Source of the DNA: Candidatus Acidiflorens stordalenmirensis
Lineage (GTDB): Bacteria > Acidobacteriota > Terriglobia > Terriglobales > Acidobacteriaceae
Length of the DNA: 47,803 nucleotides
Assembly: GCA_003139995.1 (NCBI GenBank)
Contig: PLIC01000303.1
Coordinates: forward strand, 1 to 47,803
Reading direction: 5' to 3'
Made by a program: the position numbers and the translations under genes. Each line of letters begins with the position of its first letter. Position 1 is the stretch's first letter. The notes under the pieces were generated by a model that was not told the DNA's origin, did not search any database, and saw nothing but the letters and a program-made list of their open reading frames with translations. This document shows positions 1 through 9,441 of this stretch, one piece after another.

Positions 1-113
1 ATATCATGTGCTAACGACAGGACAAGACTTCCACTTGACCCGAGCGGTTGAACGAGTTAGCCTCGGCGCACTCCCCTGAAGGCTGGGACAAGACTACCCA
101 GCAGATTCCCTTG

Positions 114-700
114 ATGAACAGGAAAACTTCAATGAAAATCTCTCAGATCTGTGCCTTGGTTTTGCTGCTGGCAGCGGGGTCGGTGATGGCCTTCGCCGAC
201 GGGATCAACGATCCAAGAATCATCATTCACGGCGTCAATGGAGACGCGGCATCGCTGATTGCACATTGCCCCCGGGGGGTTGCATGAGTGTGGGATTGAA
301 CTTCAGTTTTGGCGTCCCAAAGGGTGGCTCGGGTACGCTGTTTTTCACCAATAATTCCGGGGTGAATTGGACTTCGCTGACGCTGATCGAAAAAGGCGAG
401 CCGGCGGCCGACATCAGCTGCAAGCAGAGCCTGTTTCTGAACTGCTCAATCACTCCCTTGAAGGATGGCCAGGTGGAAATTCTTCTGGCGGGCGTCAAGT
501 GCGGCGGGGGTATTAGAAACGGGCAGAGCTTCTCCATTCAGTTTGGCTGTAACGGGAAAGGTTGCTGGCCGGGCGGGTTGGACTTTACCGCGCATGCGAA
601 CGCGACTGTTCCGGAGCCTGGCACGATTGCCCTGATGGTGACGGGATTGAGCGCGATCGTTTCGCGCCGCAAGCTGTGGAAGACGCGCTTGCAGGCTTAG
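114..700 (+). pseudogene. PEP-CTERM exported protein, frameshifted
   Basis: Two overlapping reading frames together make one exported protein. The first (ATG at 114, or 132) encodes a signal peptide with a hydrophobic core (ICALVLLLAAGSVMAFA) and runs to a stop at 285. The second is open from about 266 to 700 and ends in a PEP-CTERM sorting signal: PEP, a short hydrophobic stretch, then an Arg/Lys-rich tail (SRRK). The switch falls in a C5G6 run (269-279), and one extra base there would join the frames. Known for the family: the C-terminal signal is processed by an exosortase and the proteins go to the envelope or matrix. No exosortase gene lies in this window. The middle part is not recognised. 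The shift may be a real mutation, a phase-variable tract or an assembly error. The stop overlaps that of the convergent kinase gene. Confidence 0.6.
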
Positions 701-3700
701 TGGTTCTTTTTCGAGAACTGGTTCACCAATTGTGAGAACTGCGGCAGGGCCTGGAGCTTCTGAAGCTCGGGATCGTTCCAAGCTTCCTGCGCCGGGTAAC
801 CCTTCTCCAAAGCAAGCTTCAGCGGCTTGATGGCATCTTCGGGTTTTCCCACCAGCGCTTTCACCAGAGCTTCGGAGTAAATCAGATATACATCGTTGGG
901 GCTGATGGCGCGGGCCTGATTTGTGTACTGCAGCGCGTTCGCTCCATCGCCCTTCTTGGCACAGAGAAGCCCTAGATCGCCCATGAGGGCGGCCGATCGC
1001 GGGTTTACCTGAAGTTCCTGGAAGGCAAGCGAGATGGCTTTGCTGTAGGCCGCGACGGCCTGGTCGGAGTGGCCCGACCAGCGGTAAGAGTCACCTAGAT
1101 TGCCGAGCAGTACCTCGTCGTTCGGAGTCATCTCGACCGCTTTCTCGTACATCTTCGTGGCCTGGTCGTAGTTCTTCAGGAAGAAGTAAGCAGTGCCGAG
1201 GTTGGAGTAAGTAGTCGAGTCGGGAGCGAGCGTGAGGGCTTTCCGATATTGCGAAATGGCCTCGTCCCACTTGCCTTGCCGCAGATACACCGAGCCGATG
1301 TTTTCGTAGCCCATGGGATTATCGGGCGCGAGTTCGACCACCTTCTGAAACTCCGGCAGCGCTTTTGCGTTGTCGCCGAGCCCCCAGTAGGCACTGCCGA
1401 GGGAATTGTGATTTAACCAATAGTATGGGTTGGCGGCGACCGCTTTTTGGAAGGTGGCAATGGCTTCGTCACTCTGGCCGCTGCGGTTGTAGACGTCACC
1501 CATGTCCCGGTAGGCTTCATCCGAGTTCGGCGCCAATTCCAATGCGCGCTTTAGCTCGGTAACCGCTTGGGTGTACTTCCCGGTGGTGGAATAGACGCTG
1601 CCGAGCGACAGATGAACTTCGGGCAGGTTGCTCGAAAGCCGCTCGGCCTGTTGCGCCGACAGAGTCGCTTTCTGAGCCCAAACGCTCTCCTTGGTTTCAC
1701 TGTACATGCGGAGGCTGGAGTCGGCGAGCCCAGTGTAGGCCAGAGCAAAGTTGGAGTCTTTTTCGATGGCCTGTTCAAACAACCCGACAGCCTGGCGATA
1801 GGCGTCCGGGCCGTGACCGTTGCGCAGGGTGTTCCGCCCTTGCAGGTAGAGATCGTAGGCCTTCACGTTCTCGGTAGGGTGGGCGCCGATGCGGGCCTGT
1901 TCTTCATCGGTCGGTTTGAGGGCAAGGGCAGTGGCCACGTTGCCGTAGATCTGGTCTTCCAGGGCGAGCACATCGCCCGGGGCCCCCGGGAATTCCTGGC
2001 TCCAAACGCGCTTGCCGGTGGCGGCATCGTCGAGACTCAAGGTGACGCGGAGCTGGTCGCTATTGCCCTGCACCATGCCCTGCAACACCAGGTTGACGCC
2101 CAGTTCGCGGGCAAGCTTGGAGAGAGGCAGATTCTTGGCGACCGCTTTCTCAACTGCGTCAGAGGATGCCAGGTGGATTTCCTTCAATTGAAAAAGCTTG
2201 GCGGCCAGAGCTTCCTGAATACCGTCAGCCACATAACCCACCGTTTTCTCATCGCCGACCTTTTTTAGCGGCAGGATCGCGACATACTGTCCTTGCTTGA
2301 GGGAGGGAATGCCCTGCGCCATCTCGCCCGGCGGCGAAGTTCGCGGGCGATTCAGCAGCGTGCGTCCGGCAAAGATTGCCAGCACGATGGCGAGCACTGC
2401 TCCGGAGATCCACATCCAGCTCTTCCCCGGAAGATCGAGGCTGAAGCGCGACGGACGCACGATGGGATGCGCAATCATCTTCGACAGCGTTTCGGCGCTG
2501 ATGTTGGGGTCGGCTTCCCAAGTCGCCAATTGCTGCAAAAGTTCGACCGCAGAGTGATAGCGGTTGGCCGGCTCGCGTTCCAGGCAGCGGCCGACGATCG
2601 CGCTCAGGGATTTGGGAACCGAGGCGTCAACGTCGGAAGCAGAGCGCGCATCCTCGCGCGTGCGTTTCATGAGGCTGGCGATGGCGGTGTCGGCCTCGTA
2701 GGGAGCTTTTCCGGTGAGCAACTCGTAGAAGATCAGGCCGACGCTGAAAATATCGGAACGCTGGTCGAGCGTGCTGCCCAGCGCCTGCTCGGGCGACATG
2801 TATTCCAGCGTGCCGACGATGGCGCCGGTCTGAGTCATGCCAGCATCGCCGAGCGAGCGCGCCAGGCCGAAGTCCATCACCACGATGCGGCCGTTCTTGT
2901 CGCGCACGATGTTCTGCGGCTTCAGGTCGCGATGGATCACACCTTCGGAATGAGCGGAGTCGAGCGCGCGGCAGACCTGCTCCACGACCGCGATGGCTTC
3001 CTTAGGCGAGAACTTTCCCGTGCGGCGCAATAGAGTGCGCAGGTCCTCGCCGTCAACGTACTCCATGCTGATGAAGCGAATCCCCTCGGCCTCGCCCAAG
3101 TCGTAAATGCGGACCACGTTTTTGTGCGTGATGTTGCGGGAGAGAATAAGCTCCTGCTTGAAACGCTGCAGAATCGCGGGATCCGTCGCTAGTTCGGGAC
3201 GGATCACCTTGAGCGCGATCAGGCGGTCGAGTTCGCGGTCACGCGCCTTGTACACCGCTCCCATGCCGCCCTGCCCGAGCACGCTCAGGATTTCGTAGCG
3301 TCCACCGAAAAGCACGCCCGGCTGCAAACCCTGAAAAGCGGAGATGCTGCCTGTCGAGAACGTTGAGGGCGTCGAAAGCGGAGATGGACGGACGTAGGGA
3401 AGCGCCGACGTCGTGCCCGAAATCGGCGTTCCGTGCGGCATGGTGGGAGCGTCCGAAAGGGGTGCGCCGGAGACCGGCGCGTTCGAAAGAGGCGGAGGTG
3501 TCTGAGCCGCCGCGCCAACAAAATCTCCGGGCAAACGGGCACCCGGCATCGTCGGGCTGTCGGAATCATTGCCCCTGTGGTCACGCTCATCCATTGGTCG
3601 ACCGAATTCCCCAGATTCGGAAAGCCAGCGAGGGAGCACGCCTTGGTTCTGCGACAAAGGCAGCGTTCGCCTCAGGTCGTCGAGAAGGATTCGAGAACCC

Positions 3701-3705
3701 CGCAC
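697..3705 (-). CDS. Transmembrane Ser/Thr protein kinase with TolB-like and TPR regions
   Basis: A receptor-like kinase of about 1000 residues. After a Pro/Ser/Thr-rich leader (1-130) comes a complete Hanks-type kinase domain: Gly-rich loop GQGGMGAVY (144-152), Lys166 in ALKVI, HRDLKPQN (259-265), DFG (278-280) and SPEQ (304-307). One membrane segment follows (about 430-450). Next is a region resembling the TolB/FlgO-like N-terminal domain (about 470-575, beginning VAILPLKK), then a long series of TPR repeats (about 610-990). The layout suggests a cytoplasmic kinase with an extracytoplasmic TPR part for protein contacts; the ligand and substrates are unknown. The listed start is a GTG. An ATG at 3594 (residue 38) would leave the kinase domain intact and is a possible alternative. 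The architecture is common in acidobacteria. Confidence 0.93.
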   Translation of the reverse strand: MRGSRILLDDLRRTLPLSQNQGVLPRWLSESGEFGRPMDERDHRGNDSDSPTMPGARLPGDFVGAAAQTPPPLSNAPVSGAPLSDAPTMPHGTPISGTTSALPYVRPSPLSTPSTFSTGSISAFQGLQPGVLFGGRYEILSVLGQGGMGAVYKARDRELDRLIALKVIRPELATDPAILQRFKQELILSRNITHKNVVRIYDLGEAEGIRFISMEYVDGEDLRTLLRRTGKFSPKEAIAVVEQVCRALDSAHSEGVIHRDLKPQNIVRDKNGRIVVMDFGLARSLGDAGMTQTGAIVGTLEYMSPEQALGSTLDQRSDIFSVGLIFYELLTGKAPYEADTAIASLMKRTREDARSASDVDASVPKSLSAIVGRCLEREPANRYHSAVELLQQLATWEADPNISAETLSKMIAHPIVRPSRFSLDLPGKSWMWISGAVLAIVLAIFAGRTLLNRPRTSPPGEMAQGIPSLKQGQYVAILPLKKVGDEKTVGYVADGIQEALAAKLFQLKEIHLASSDAVEKAVAKNLPLSKLARELGVNLVLQGMVQGNSDQLRVTLSLDDAATGKRVWSQEFPGAPGDVLALEDQIYGNVATALALKPTDEEQARIGAHPTENVKAYDLYLQGRNTLRNGHGPDAYRQAVGLFEQAIEKDSNFALAYTGLADSSLRMYSETKESVWAQKATLSAQQAERLSSNLPEVHLSLGSVYSTTGKYTQAVTELKRALELAPNSDEAYRDMGDVYNRSGQSDEAIATFQKAVAANPYYWLNHNSLGSAYWGLGDNAKALPEFQKVVELAPDNPMGYENIGSVYLRQGKWDEAISQYRKALTLAPDSTTYSNLGTAYFFLKNYDQATKMYEKAVEMTPNDEVLLGNLGDSYRWSGHSDQAVAAYSKAISLAFQELQVNPRSAALMGDLGLLCAKKGDGANALQYTNQARAISPNDVYLIYSEALVKALVGKPEDAIKPLKLALEKGYPAQEAWNDPELQKLQALPQFSQLVNQFSKKNH

Positions 3706-3827
3706 CCCAATATGAAACAGAGTATACCCCGGAAAACCTTATTCAGGAAGCATCGAGAACAGTCTCAAATAAAGGCTTTCCAGCATTTCCGGACATGCGG
3801 CCTAGGGATATGATGCGGGTGCCCCAT

Positions 3828-3852
3828 CCTTTTCGCGTACTTTGCGAAAAGG
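3828..3852. repeat. 9-bp inverted repeat
   Basis: CCTTTTCGC and GCGAAAAGG pair perfectly around a 7-nt loop. No T-run follows on either strand, so it is not a standard terminator. A related string (GATCTTTTCGCGT) occurs about 50 bases further on. Confidence 0.6.
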
Positions 3853-4140
3853 GTAGGTGACGGCACTCCGAACCAGGATCTTTTCGCGTGGGCATCATAT
3901 TCGTGTTGTTTTTCTGTCTTACCTCCCCTCCTCCCTCGATTTTCAAACTGCTGTTGGTCCGGTGATCGTCACCACAGGCATTTCGTCGACGCTCCCAAGC
4001 CAACCGGTCGGTACGAGGATTTCGTCGATTGCCGCCCGCCGTGCTTAAATGACAAGTTGGACACCAATTTTTGCGCCGTCCCCGCGCGCGGCATCCCAAG
4101 GTCAATTCAGAACGAACTGCAGATCCCTCGCTTCGCTCGG

Positions 4141-4209
4141 GACGACAAATCTTAAGATGAATGACGAATTTTAGGATGAATGACAAATCTTAAAATGACA
4201 AATCTTAAG
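4141..4209. repeat. Degenerate short tandem repeat before the acyl-CoA dehydrogenase
   Basis: Three near-copies of GACAAATCTTAA, plus diverged copies (GACGAATTTTAG), are joined by ATGAAT spacers. The tract follows a string (CCTCGCTTCGCTCGGGACGAC) of the kind widely dispersed in such genomes. It ends about 20 bases before the ribosome-binding site of the next gene. Confidence 0.6.
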
Positions 4210-4238
4210 CGGAGGCGGGAAGATCCGACGGAGGATTT

Positions 4239-5381
<1,143 letters not shown>

Positions 5382-5488
5382 ATCTCAGCTAAGCGCCAAC
5401 CGAAGCGCGATGGGAAGCTGCGCACGATTCGTCCCGGTCAGCCCAACATTGGTTTCCGCTCGTCCTTTCTCTGCTTTACACTGACAGT

Positions 5489-6442
5489 TTGAATCAAGAC
5501 ATCCAGAAATCGATCGACCGTTTGCGCTCCGGCGACCCGCGCGCGCTGGCTCGCGCCATCTCTACGGTCGAGAACCGCTCTGCCGGTTGGTCGGATCTGC
5601 TCAAGGCGCTCTTTCCGCATACGGGCAAGGCGCGAGTCATCGGTCTGACCGGCGCCCCAGGATCGGGCAAGAGCACGCTAGTCGATCGGCTCGCCAAGCA
5701 CTATCGCAAAGAAAATCAAACCGTCGGCATCATCGCGGTCGATCCGACCAGTCCTTACACGGGCGGGGCGATTTTGGGCGACCGCATTCGCATGCAGGAC
5801 CACTATAGCGATCCCGGGATTTTCATCCGCAGCATGGCCACGCGCGGATCGCTCGGCGGGCTGGCGCGCGCTACGGCCGACGCCGCCACCGTGCTCGATG
5901 CTTCGGGCCGCGACTTGGTCATGATCGAAACGGTGGGCGTCGGGCAGGACGAAGTCGATATTGTGCGGCTCGCCGATGTCACCATTGTGATTCTTGTGCC
6001 AGGCATGGGCGACGATGTGCAAACGATCAAAGCCGGGATCATGGAAATCGCCGACATCTTTGTCATCAACAAATGCGACCGCGAGGGCGCCGAGCGCGTC
6101 GAGCGCGAGGTTCGCGCCATGCAATCGCTGGCGACGCGCAACGATTGCTGGACGCCGCCGATCGTCAAGACGGTCGCAAGCGAGGGCGTCGGAACTGAAA
6201 AGTTGGCGGAAGCGATCACCGATTACGAGGCGTACCTGAAGAAAGAGAATCTGGTCTTCAAGAAGAACGTCGAGAACTGGCAGGAGCGGCTGGTCGAGAT
6301 GCTGCGCGACGCGATGCTGGAAAAAGCGCGGGCGCGGATGGACGGCGGCAGCCTCGAGCGTTACGCGGCCGAGATCGCCGAACACAAGCGCGATCCGTAT
6401 TCGCTGGTGGAGGAGATTGTGCGCGGCGCAGAACGCAATTAG
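5489..6442 (+). CDS. meaB: Methylmalonyl-CoA mutase-associated GTPase MeaB
   Basis: A G3E-family GTPase that gates cofactor loading of, and protects, adenosylcobalamin-dependent methylmalonyl-CoA mutase. Its 317 residues contain the P-loop GAPGSGKST (55-63), the DPTSPYTGGAILGDRIRM region that includes the Walker B/switch residues, the ETVGVGQ segment and the NKCDREGA base-recognition motif. All are typical of MeaB/ArgK. Translation probably begins at a TTG (5489); the protein starts MNQDIQKS. The gene lies between acyl-CoA dehydrogenase (gap about 107) and methylmalonyl-CoA epimerase (gap 35), which supports this role over the older name arginine kinase ArgK. No mutase gene is in the window. 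Confidence 0.93.
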   Translation: MNQDIQKSIDRLRSGDPRALARAISTVENRSAGWSDLLKALFPHTGKARVIGLTGAPGSGKSTLVDRLAKHYRKENQTVGIIAVDPTSPYTGGAILGDRIRMQDHYSDPGIFIRSMATRGSLGGLARATADAATVLDASGRDLVMIETVGVGQDEVDIVRLADVTIVILVPGMGDDVQTIKAGIMEIADIFVINKCDREGAERVEREVRAMQSLATRNDCWTPPIVKTVASEGVGTEKLAEAITDYEAYLKKENLVFKKNVENWQERLVEMLRDAMLEKARARMDGGSLERYAAEIAEHKRDPYSLVEEIVRGAERN

Positions 6443-6477
6443 CTTCCTGTGACTCCGCTCGCAACAGGCAGGTATCT

Positions 6478-6882
6478 ATGGATTTCAGCATTGATCATCT
6501 CGGCATCGCAGTGAAGTCGCTGGCGGCGGCGAAGTCCATTTACGAGAAGCTCGGGCTGAGCGTTTCTCAGGAAGAAACCGTGGAGCAGGAAAAAGTGCGG
6601 CTGGTGATGGTGCCCGTGGGGGAAACCCGGCTGGAGCTGCTGGAGGCGACTTCGGGCGATTCGGCCATCGCCCGGTTTATTGCCAAGCGCGGCGAAGGGC
6701 TGCATCATGTTTGTATGCGCGTTCCGGATCTGGCGGCGGCGGTTGCAAAATTGAAGAGCGAAGGCGTGCGTCTGGTCTCGAACGAGATCAAGACGGGCGC
6801 GGGCGGGCACCGGTACGTGTTCGTGCATCCGCAGAGCACGGGGGGCGTACTGCTCGAATTGGTGGAGAGCAGCCATTTGTAA
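6478..6882 (+). CDS. mce: Methylmalonyl-CoA epimerase
   Basis: A vicinal-oxygen-chelate (glyoxalase-fold) enzyme that interconverts (R)- and (S)-methylmalonyl-CoA. Its 134 residues are the normal length. Likely metal ligands by family comparison are His7 (IDHLGIAV), Glu53 (RLELLE), His76 (GLHHVC) and Glu127 (LLELVE). The motif GAGGHRYVFVHP is typical. The ATG at 6478 follows a purine-rich stretch (GGCAGGT). It is read with meaB, so the pair serves propionate or branched-chain catabolism. Its final codons (His-Leu-stop) form the left end of an inverted repeat that spans the gap to tsaB. Confidence 0.93.
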   Translation: MDFSIDHLGIAVKSLAAAKSIYEKLGLSVSQEETVEQEKVRLVMVPVGETRLELLEATSGDSAIARFIAKRGEGLHHVCMRVPDLAAAVAKLKSEGVRLVSNEIKTGAGGHRYVFVHPQSTGGVLLELVESSHL

Positions 6883-6971
6883 TTTGCAATTTGTAATTTG
6901 AAGATTTGAAAGGCGCAGGTTGGACGCGCAGGTTTTCAAAATTACCAATTACAAATTACCAATTACAAATG
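6874..6971. repeat. Long imperfect inverted repeat joining mce stop and tsaB start
   Basis: The left arm (6874-6911) and right arm (6934-6971) are each 38 nt and nearly reverse-complementary, around a 22-nt spacer. Each arm contains repeated TTTGTAATT/AATTACAAA units and is far more AT-rich than its surroundings. The outer ends are the last codons of mce and the ATG of tsaB. It would fold into a long hairpin in mRNA. It resembles a small non-autonomous (MITE- or REP-like) element. Confidence 0.8.
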
Positions 6972-7709
6972 TTTCAGCTTCTGCTCGCGGTTGACACTTC
7001 CGGGAAAAACGGTAGTCTGGCGCTGGCCCGCGCGGCGCCGGGTCAGGGCGAAAGCGAAGTCAGTGTGCTTGAAGTTGTGCCGCTCACTGGCGGCGCGTTT
7101 TCGGCGCAACTGGTCCCGCAGATTGCCGCGCTGCTCGAAAAGCACGGATATAGTAAGACCGATCTAGGGGCTTTTGCGGTCGCATCCGGGCCCGGCTCGT
7201 TTACCGGGCTGCGCGTGGGCTTGGCTGCCATCAAAGCGCTGGCCGAGGCACTGCGGAAACCAATCGTTGCGATTTCACTGTTGGAAGCGGTTGCGTGCGG
7301 CGGCGCGGCGCGCGGCCGGGTTTTTGCCGCGCTGGATGCGGGCCGGGGGGACGTGTATGCCGGCGACTATGAACTGGACACCGACGCTCATTCGCACACC
7401 CGCATGTCCGTTGTTATGCACCGCGAACGCTTGCTGAGCAGGGAAGAGTTTTTTGCCGAAGCCAGAAGTGCCGAAGCCGACCTTCCCGAAAGCAAGCGTA
7501 AGGCGATCATAACGCCCGATGCCGTGCTAGCGGAGATCGTTCGGGCTGCCGGAATCCAGATTGAACTGATCGAGTATCCGAACAGCGGAATGATTGCCCG
7601 GCTGGCTTGGGGACATCTCCAGCGGGGCCAGACGGTGAGTCCCGAAGGATTGGAAGCGAACTACATCCGCCGTTCCGACGCCGAGATTTTTTCGAAGCCG
7701 AAGGCGTGA
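6969..7709 (+). CDS. tsaB: tRNA t6A biosynthesis protein TsaB
   Basis: An inactive ASKHA-fold partner of TsaD in making the universal t6A modification at A37 of ANN-decoding tRNAs. The start is ATG 6969 because the protein then begins QLLLAVDTSG, as the family does. The frame is open further upstream (TTG at 6906), but that would add residues encoded by the inverted repeat. Typical segments are AVDTSGKNGSLALA and GAFAVASGPGSFTGLRVGLAAIKALA. At 246 residues the length is normal. No clear ribosome-binding site precedes the ATG; the repeat hairpin sits there instead. rimI follows after 15 bases, a common pairing. Confidence 0.92.
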   Translation: MFQLLLAVDTSGKNGSLALARAAPGQGESEVSVLEVVPLTGGAFSAQLVPQIAALLEKHGYSKTDLGAFAVASGPGSFTGLRVGLAAIKALAEALRKPIVAISLLEAVACGGAARGRVFAALDAGRGDVYAGDYELDTDAHSHTRMSVVMHRERLLSREEFFAEARSAEADLPESKRKAIITPDAVLAEIVRAAGIQIELIEYPNSGMIARLAWGHLQRGQTVSPEGLEANYIRRSDAEIFSKPKA

Positions 7710-7724
7710 GACTGTCAACTGTTT

Positions 7725-8180
7725 ATGCCAGTGGCTATCCGATCCGCTGGGTTGGACGATGTGCCGGCGATTCTCGCTATCGAGCGGCAGGCATCGAGCG
7801 CAGCCCACTGGACCTCCGAGCAGTACAACAAGTTGGTAGGCAGCGGAGTCGTTCTGGTGGCCGAACAAGCAGCCGAGGAAGCCGGCCAGCTTTGCGGATT
7901 TGTTTGCGCGCAGGCGGGCGCGGGCGAGTGGGAGATCGAGAACGTAGTGGTGGCGGCCAAGTTCCTCCGCCGTGGCATTGCCGATGAGTTGATGCGTGAG
8001 CTGATTCAGCGCGCGGAGAGCGAGGCGGCGTCAACGATTGTGCTCGAAGTCCGCGAATCGAATCTGCCGGCCCGCGGCCTATACGAAAAACACAGGTTCC
8101 GAGAGATGGGCCGCCGACGGTCGTATTACAAGGATCCGTCAGAGAATGCGATTCTGTACGCACTTCGGTTCGACCGCTGA
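7725..8180 (+). CDS. rimI: Ribosomal-protein-alanine N-acetyltransferase RimI-like
   Basis: A GNAT-family acetyltransferase of 151 residues; the family acetylates the N-terminal alanine of ribosomal protein S18. The acetyl-CoA-binding part is visible: IENVVVAAKFLRRGIADELM (Q/RxxGxG/A loop), then LEVRESNLPARGLYEKHRF, which is the RimI-type signature, and a C-terminal YYKDPSENAILYAL. It follows tsaB by 15 bases, and fusions or pairings of TsaB with RimI are widespread. Other GNAT substrates cannot be excluded. Confidence 0.88.
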   Translation: MPVAIRSAGLDDVPAILAIERQASSAAHWTSEQYNKLVGSGVVLVAEQAAEEAGQLCGFVCAQAGAGEWEIENVVVAAKFLRRGIADELMRELIQRAESEAASTIVLEVRESNLPARGLYEKHRFREMGRRRSYYKDPSENAILYALRFDR

Positions 8181-8353
8181 CTTCAGCCGAAAAGCCGCAA
8201 ATTTTTTTTGCACTATTTTCTGTGCAACTTTCCCGTTCAGGGGCAGCCTACTAAAGGTGGAAGTCTCTCTATGAAATCTCATTGAACCCCGACCGACCCC
8301 TATGCTACTTTGTAACCTTACGGTAATAATAAATAGCAGGAGGTCTAGCAAGG

Positions 8354-8572
8354 ATGCTGACTTCGAGAGACCAACTCCTGACCGGTCATGATGAGTTCCA
8401 GCGGCTGGTTCAGGAGCACTCGCAATATTCCCAACGGCTGGAATCCCTCACCCAGAAACGATACCTCACCGACGACGAAAAACTGGAAGAAGTGCGGCTG
8501 AAGAAACTAAAGCTGCGCCTCAAAGACCAGATGCTGACGCTGGAACACCAGGCTCAGCGGCAGTCTGCCTAG
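8354..8572 (+). CDS. YdcH-like small protein (DUF465)
   Basis: A 72-residue, highly charged protein with predicted coiled-coil character: SLTQKRYLTDDEKLEEVRLKK, ending KDQMLTLE. It matches the short helical-hairpin DUF465/YdcH family, whose function is unknown. The ATG at 8354 follows AGCAAGG, with AGGAGG a little further upstream. The long 5' leader (8181-8353) and a strong terminator after the gene suggest it is a separate transcription unit. Confidence 0.8.
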   Translation: MLTSRDQLLTGHDEFQRLVQEHSQYSQRLESLTQKRYLTDDEKLEEVRLKKLKLRLKDQMLTLEHQAQRQSA

Positions 8573-8662
8573 ATTTTGCCGAGCTTAGATCAACGGGGCT
8601 GAGCCATTGGGCCCGAATCATAGGAAAAAGCAGGGTCTCGCTCGACCCACGCCATCATCGCG

Positions 8663-8685
8663 GGCGCTTGTAAGCGCCTTTTTTT
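8663..8685 (+). terminator. Rho-independent terminator after DUF465 gene
   Basis: GGCGCTT pairs with AAGCGCC and is followed by seven T residues. It separates the DUF465 gene from the psd operon. Confidence 0.9.
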
Positions 8686-8718
8686 ATTGCAGTTATGCAG
8701 AATGTCGCGGCCTCGCTC

Positions 8719-8724
8719 TATAAT
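8719..8724 (+). promoter_or_regulatory. Candidate -10 box (TATAAT) for the psd operon
   Basis: A perfect TATAAT lies 15 bases before the psd ATG and just after the terminator of the preceding unit. The -35 region is weak (TGCAGA at 17-bp spacing). Transcription would begin within a few bases of the ATG, giving a very short leader. Confidence 0.5.
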
Positions 8725-8738
8725 CGTTCTGAATTCCC

Positions 8739-9428
8739 ATGGTGCGTGACGGCTACTACTATGGTGTGGGATGCCTGCTTGCCGCGGTCATTGTCACGCG
8801 GCTCGCGGCTTGGCCCTATGCCATCCCGGTGTTGCTGCTGGCGGCGTTCTTCCTGTGGTTTTTCCGCGATCCAGAGCGCCAGATTCCGACGCTCCCCGGG
8901 GCTGTGGTTTCTCCTGGAGACGGCAAGGTGACCGATGTGTCGGTCGTGACTTCCGATGGAACTTCGCGGAACCGGATCAGCATCTTTCTCAGCGTCTTCG
9001 ATGTGCACGTGAACCGCTCGCCCATTGCGGGCGTGATCCGCGATGTGCGCTACCGGCGCGGCAAGTTCCTCAACGCCATGGGAGCAAATTCGGCGGAGGA
9101 GAACGAGCAGAACATCGTTACCGTGGAAGGCGAAGGCCGTACCGTAATATTCAAACAGATCGCCGGCCTGATCGCGCGCCGTATCGTTTTCAATTTTAAA
9201 GTGGGAGACCGGGTAGACTGCGGCCAGCGGGTTGGCCTCATCAAGTTTGGTTCTCGCGTGGATGTTTTGTTCGATCGCGACGCCGCGATCCAGGTGAAAG
9301 CCGGCGATCACGTCAAGGGAGGAGCGACGGTACTTGCCTCCTTGCCGATTACGCTGCCGGTTACGCCGCCAATTGGGCAGACGGTTCATGCCGGCAGGGC
9401 CGGGGGAGCGGGTGGCTCGTTGAAATGA
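8739..9428 (+). CDS. psd: Phosphatidylserine decarboxylase (short form)
   Basis: A membrane-bound, pyruvoyl-dependent enzyme that decarboxylates phosphatidylserine to phosphatidylethanolamine. It has 229 residues, the short PSD-A type. Hydrophobic segments lie at about 10-42, followed by [10 protein letters not shown] and VVSPGDGKV (58-64). The self-cleavage Gly-Ser is at 171-172 (KFGSRVDV), where Ser becomes the pyruvoyl group. DVHVNRSP is also typical. No ribosome-binding site is visible before the ATG; a TATAAT close upstream suggests near-leaderless expression. pssA follows after 13 bases, so the two steps are co-transcribed. Confidence 0.95.
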   Translation: MVRDGYYYGVGCLLAAVIVTRLAAWPYAIPVLLLAAFFLWFFRDPERQIPTLPGAVVSPGDGKVTDVSVVTSDGTSRNRISIFLSVFDVHVNRSPIAGVIRDVRYRRGKFLNAMGANSAEENEQNIVTVEGEGRTVIFKQIAGLIARRIVFNFKVGDRVDCGQRVGLIKFGSRVDVLFDRDAAIQVKAGDHVKGGATVLASLPITLPVTPPIGQTVHAGRAGGAGGSLK

Positions 9429-9441
9429 AAGAGCTGGGAAC

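Larger units (their letters stand above)
3706..4238. other. Intergenic region with repeats, no gene seen
   Basis: This 533-base region separates the divergent kinase and acyl-CoA dehydrogenase genes, so promoters for both should lie here. I could not place either with confidence. It holds a perfect 9-bp hairpin (3828-3852) and an AT-rich repeated tract at its right end (4141-4209). Open frames in it lack any recognisable protein. Confidence 0.5.

Noticed and set aside
8201-8227. T-run followed by TTGCAC/GTGCAA hairpin after rimI
   Set aside because: The T-run precedes the stem rather than following it on the plus strand, and the stem is only 6 bp, so it is not called a terminator.
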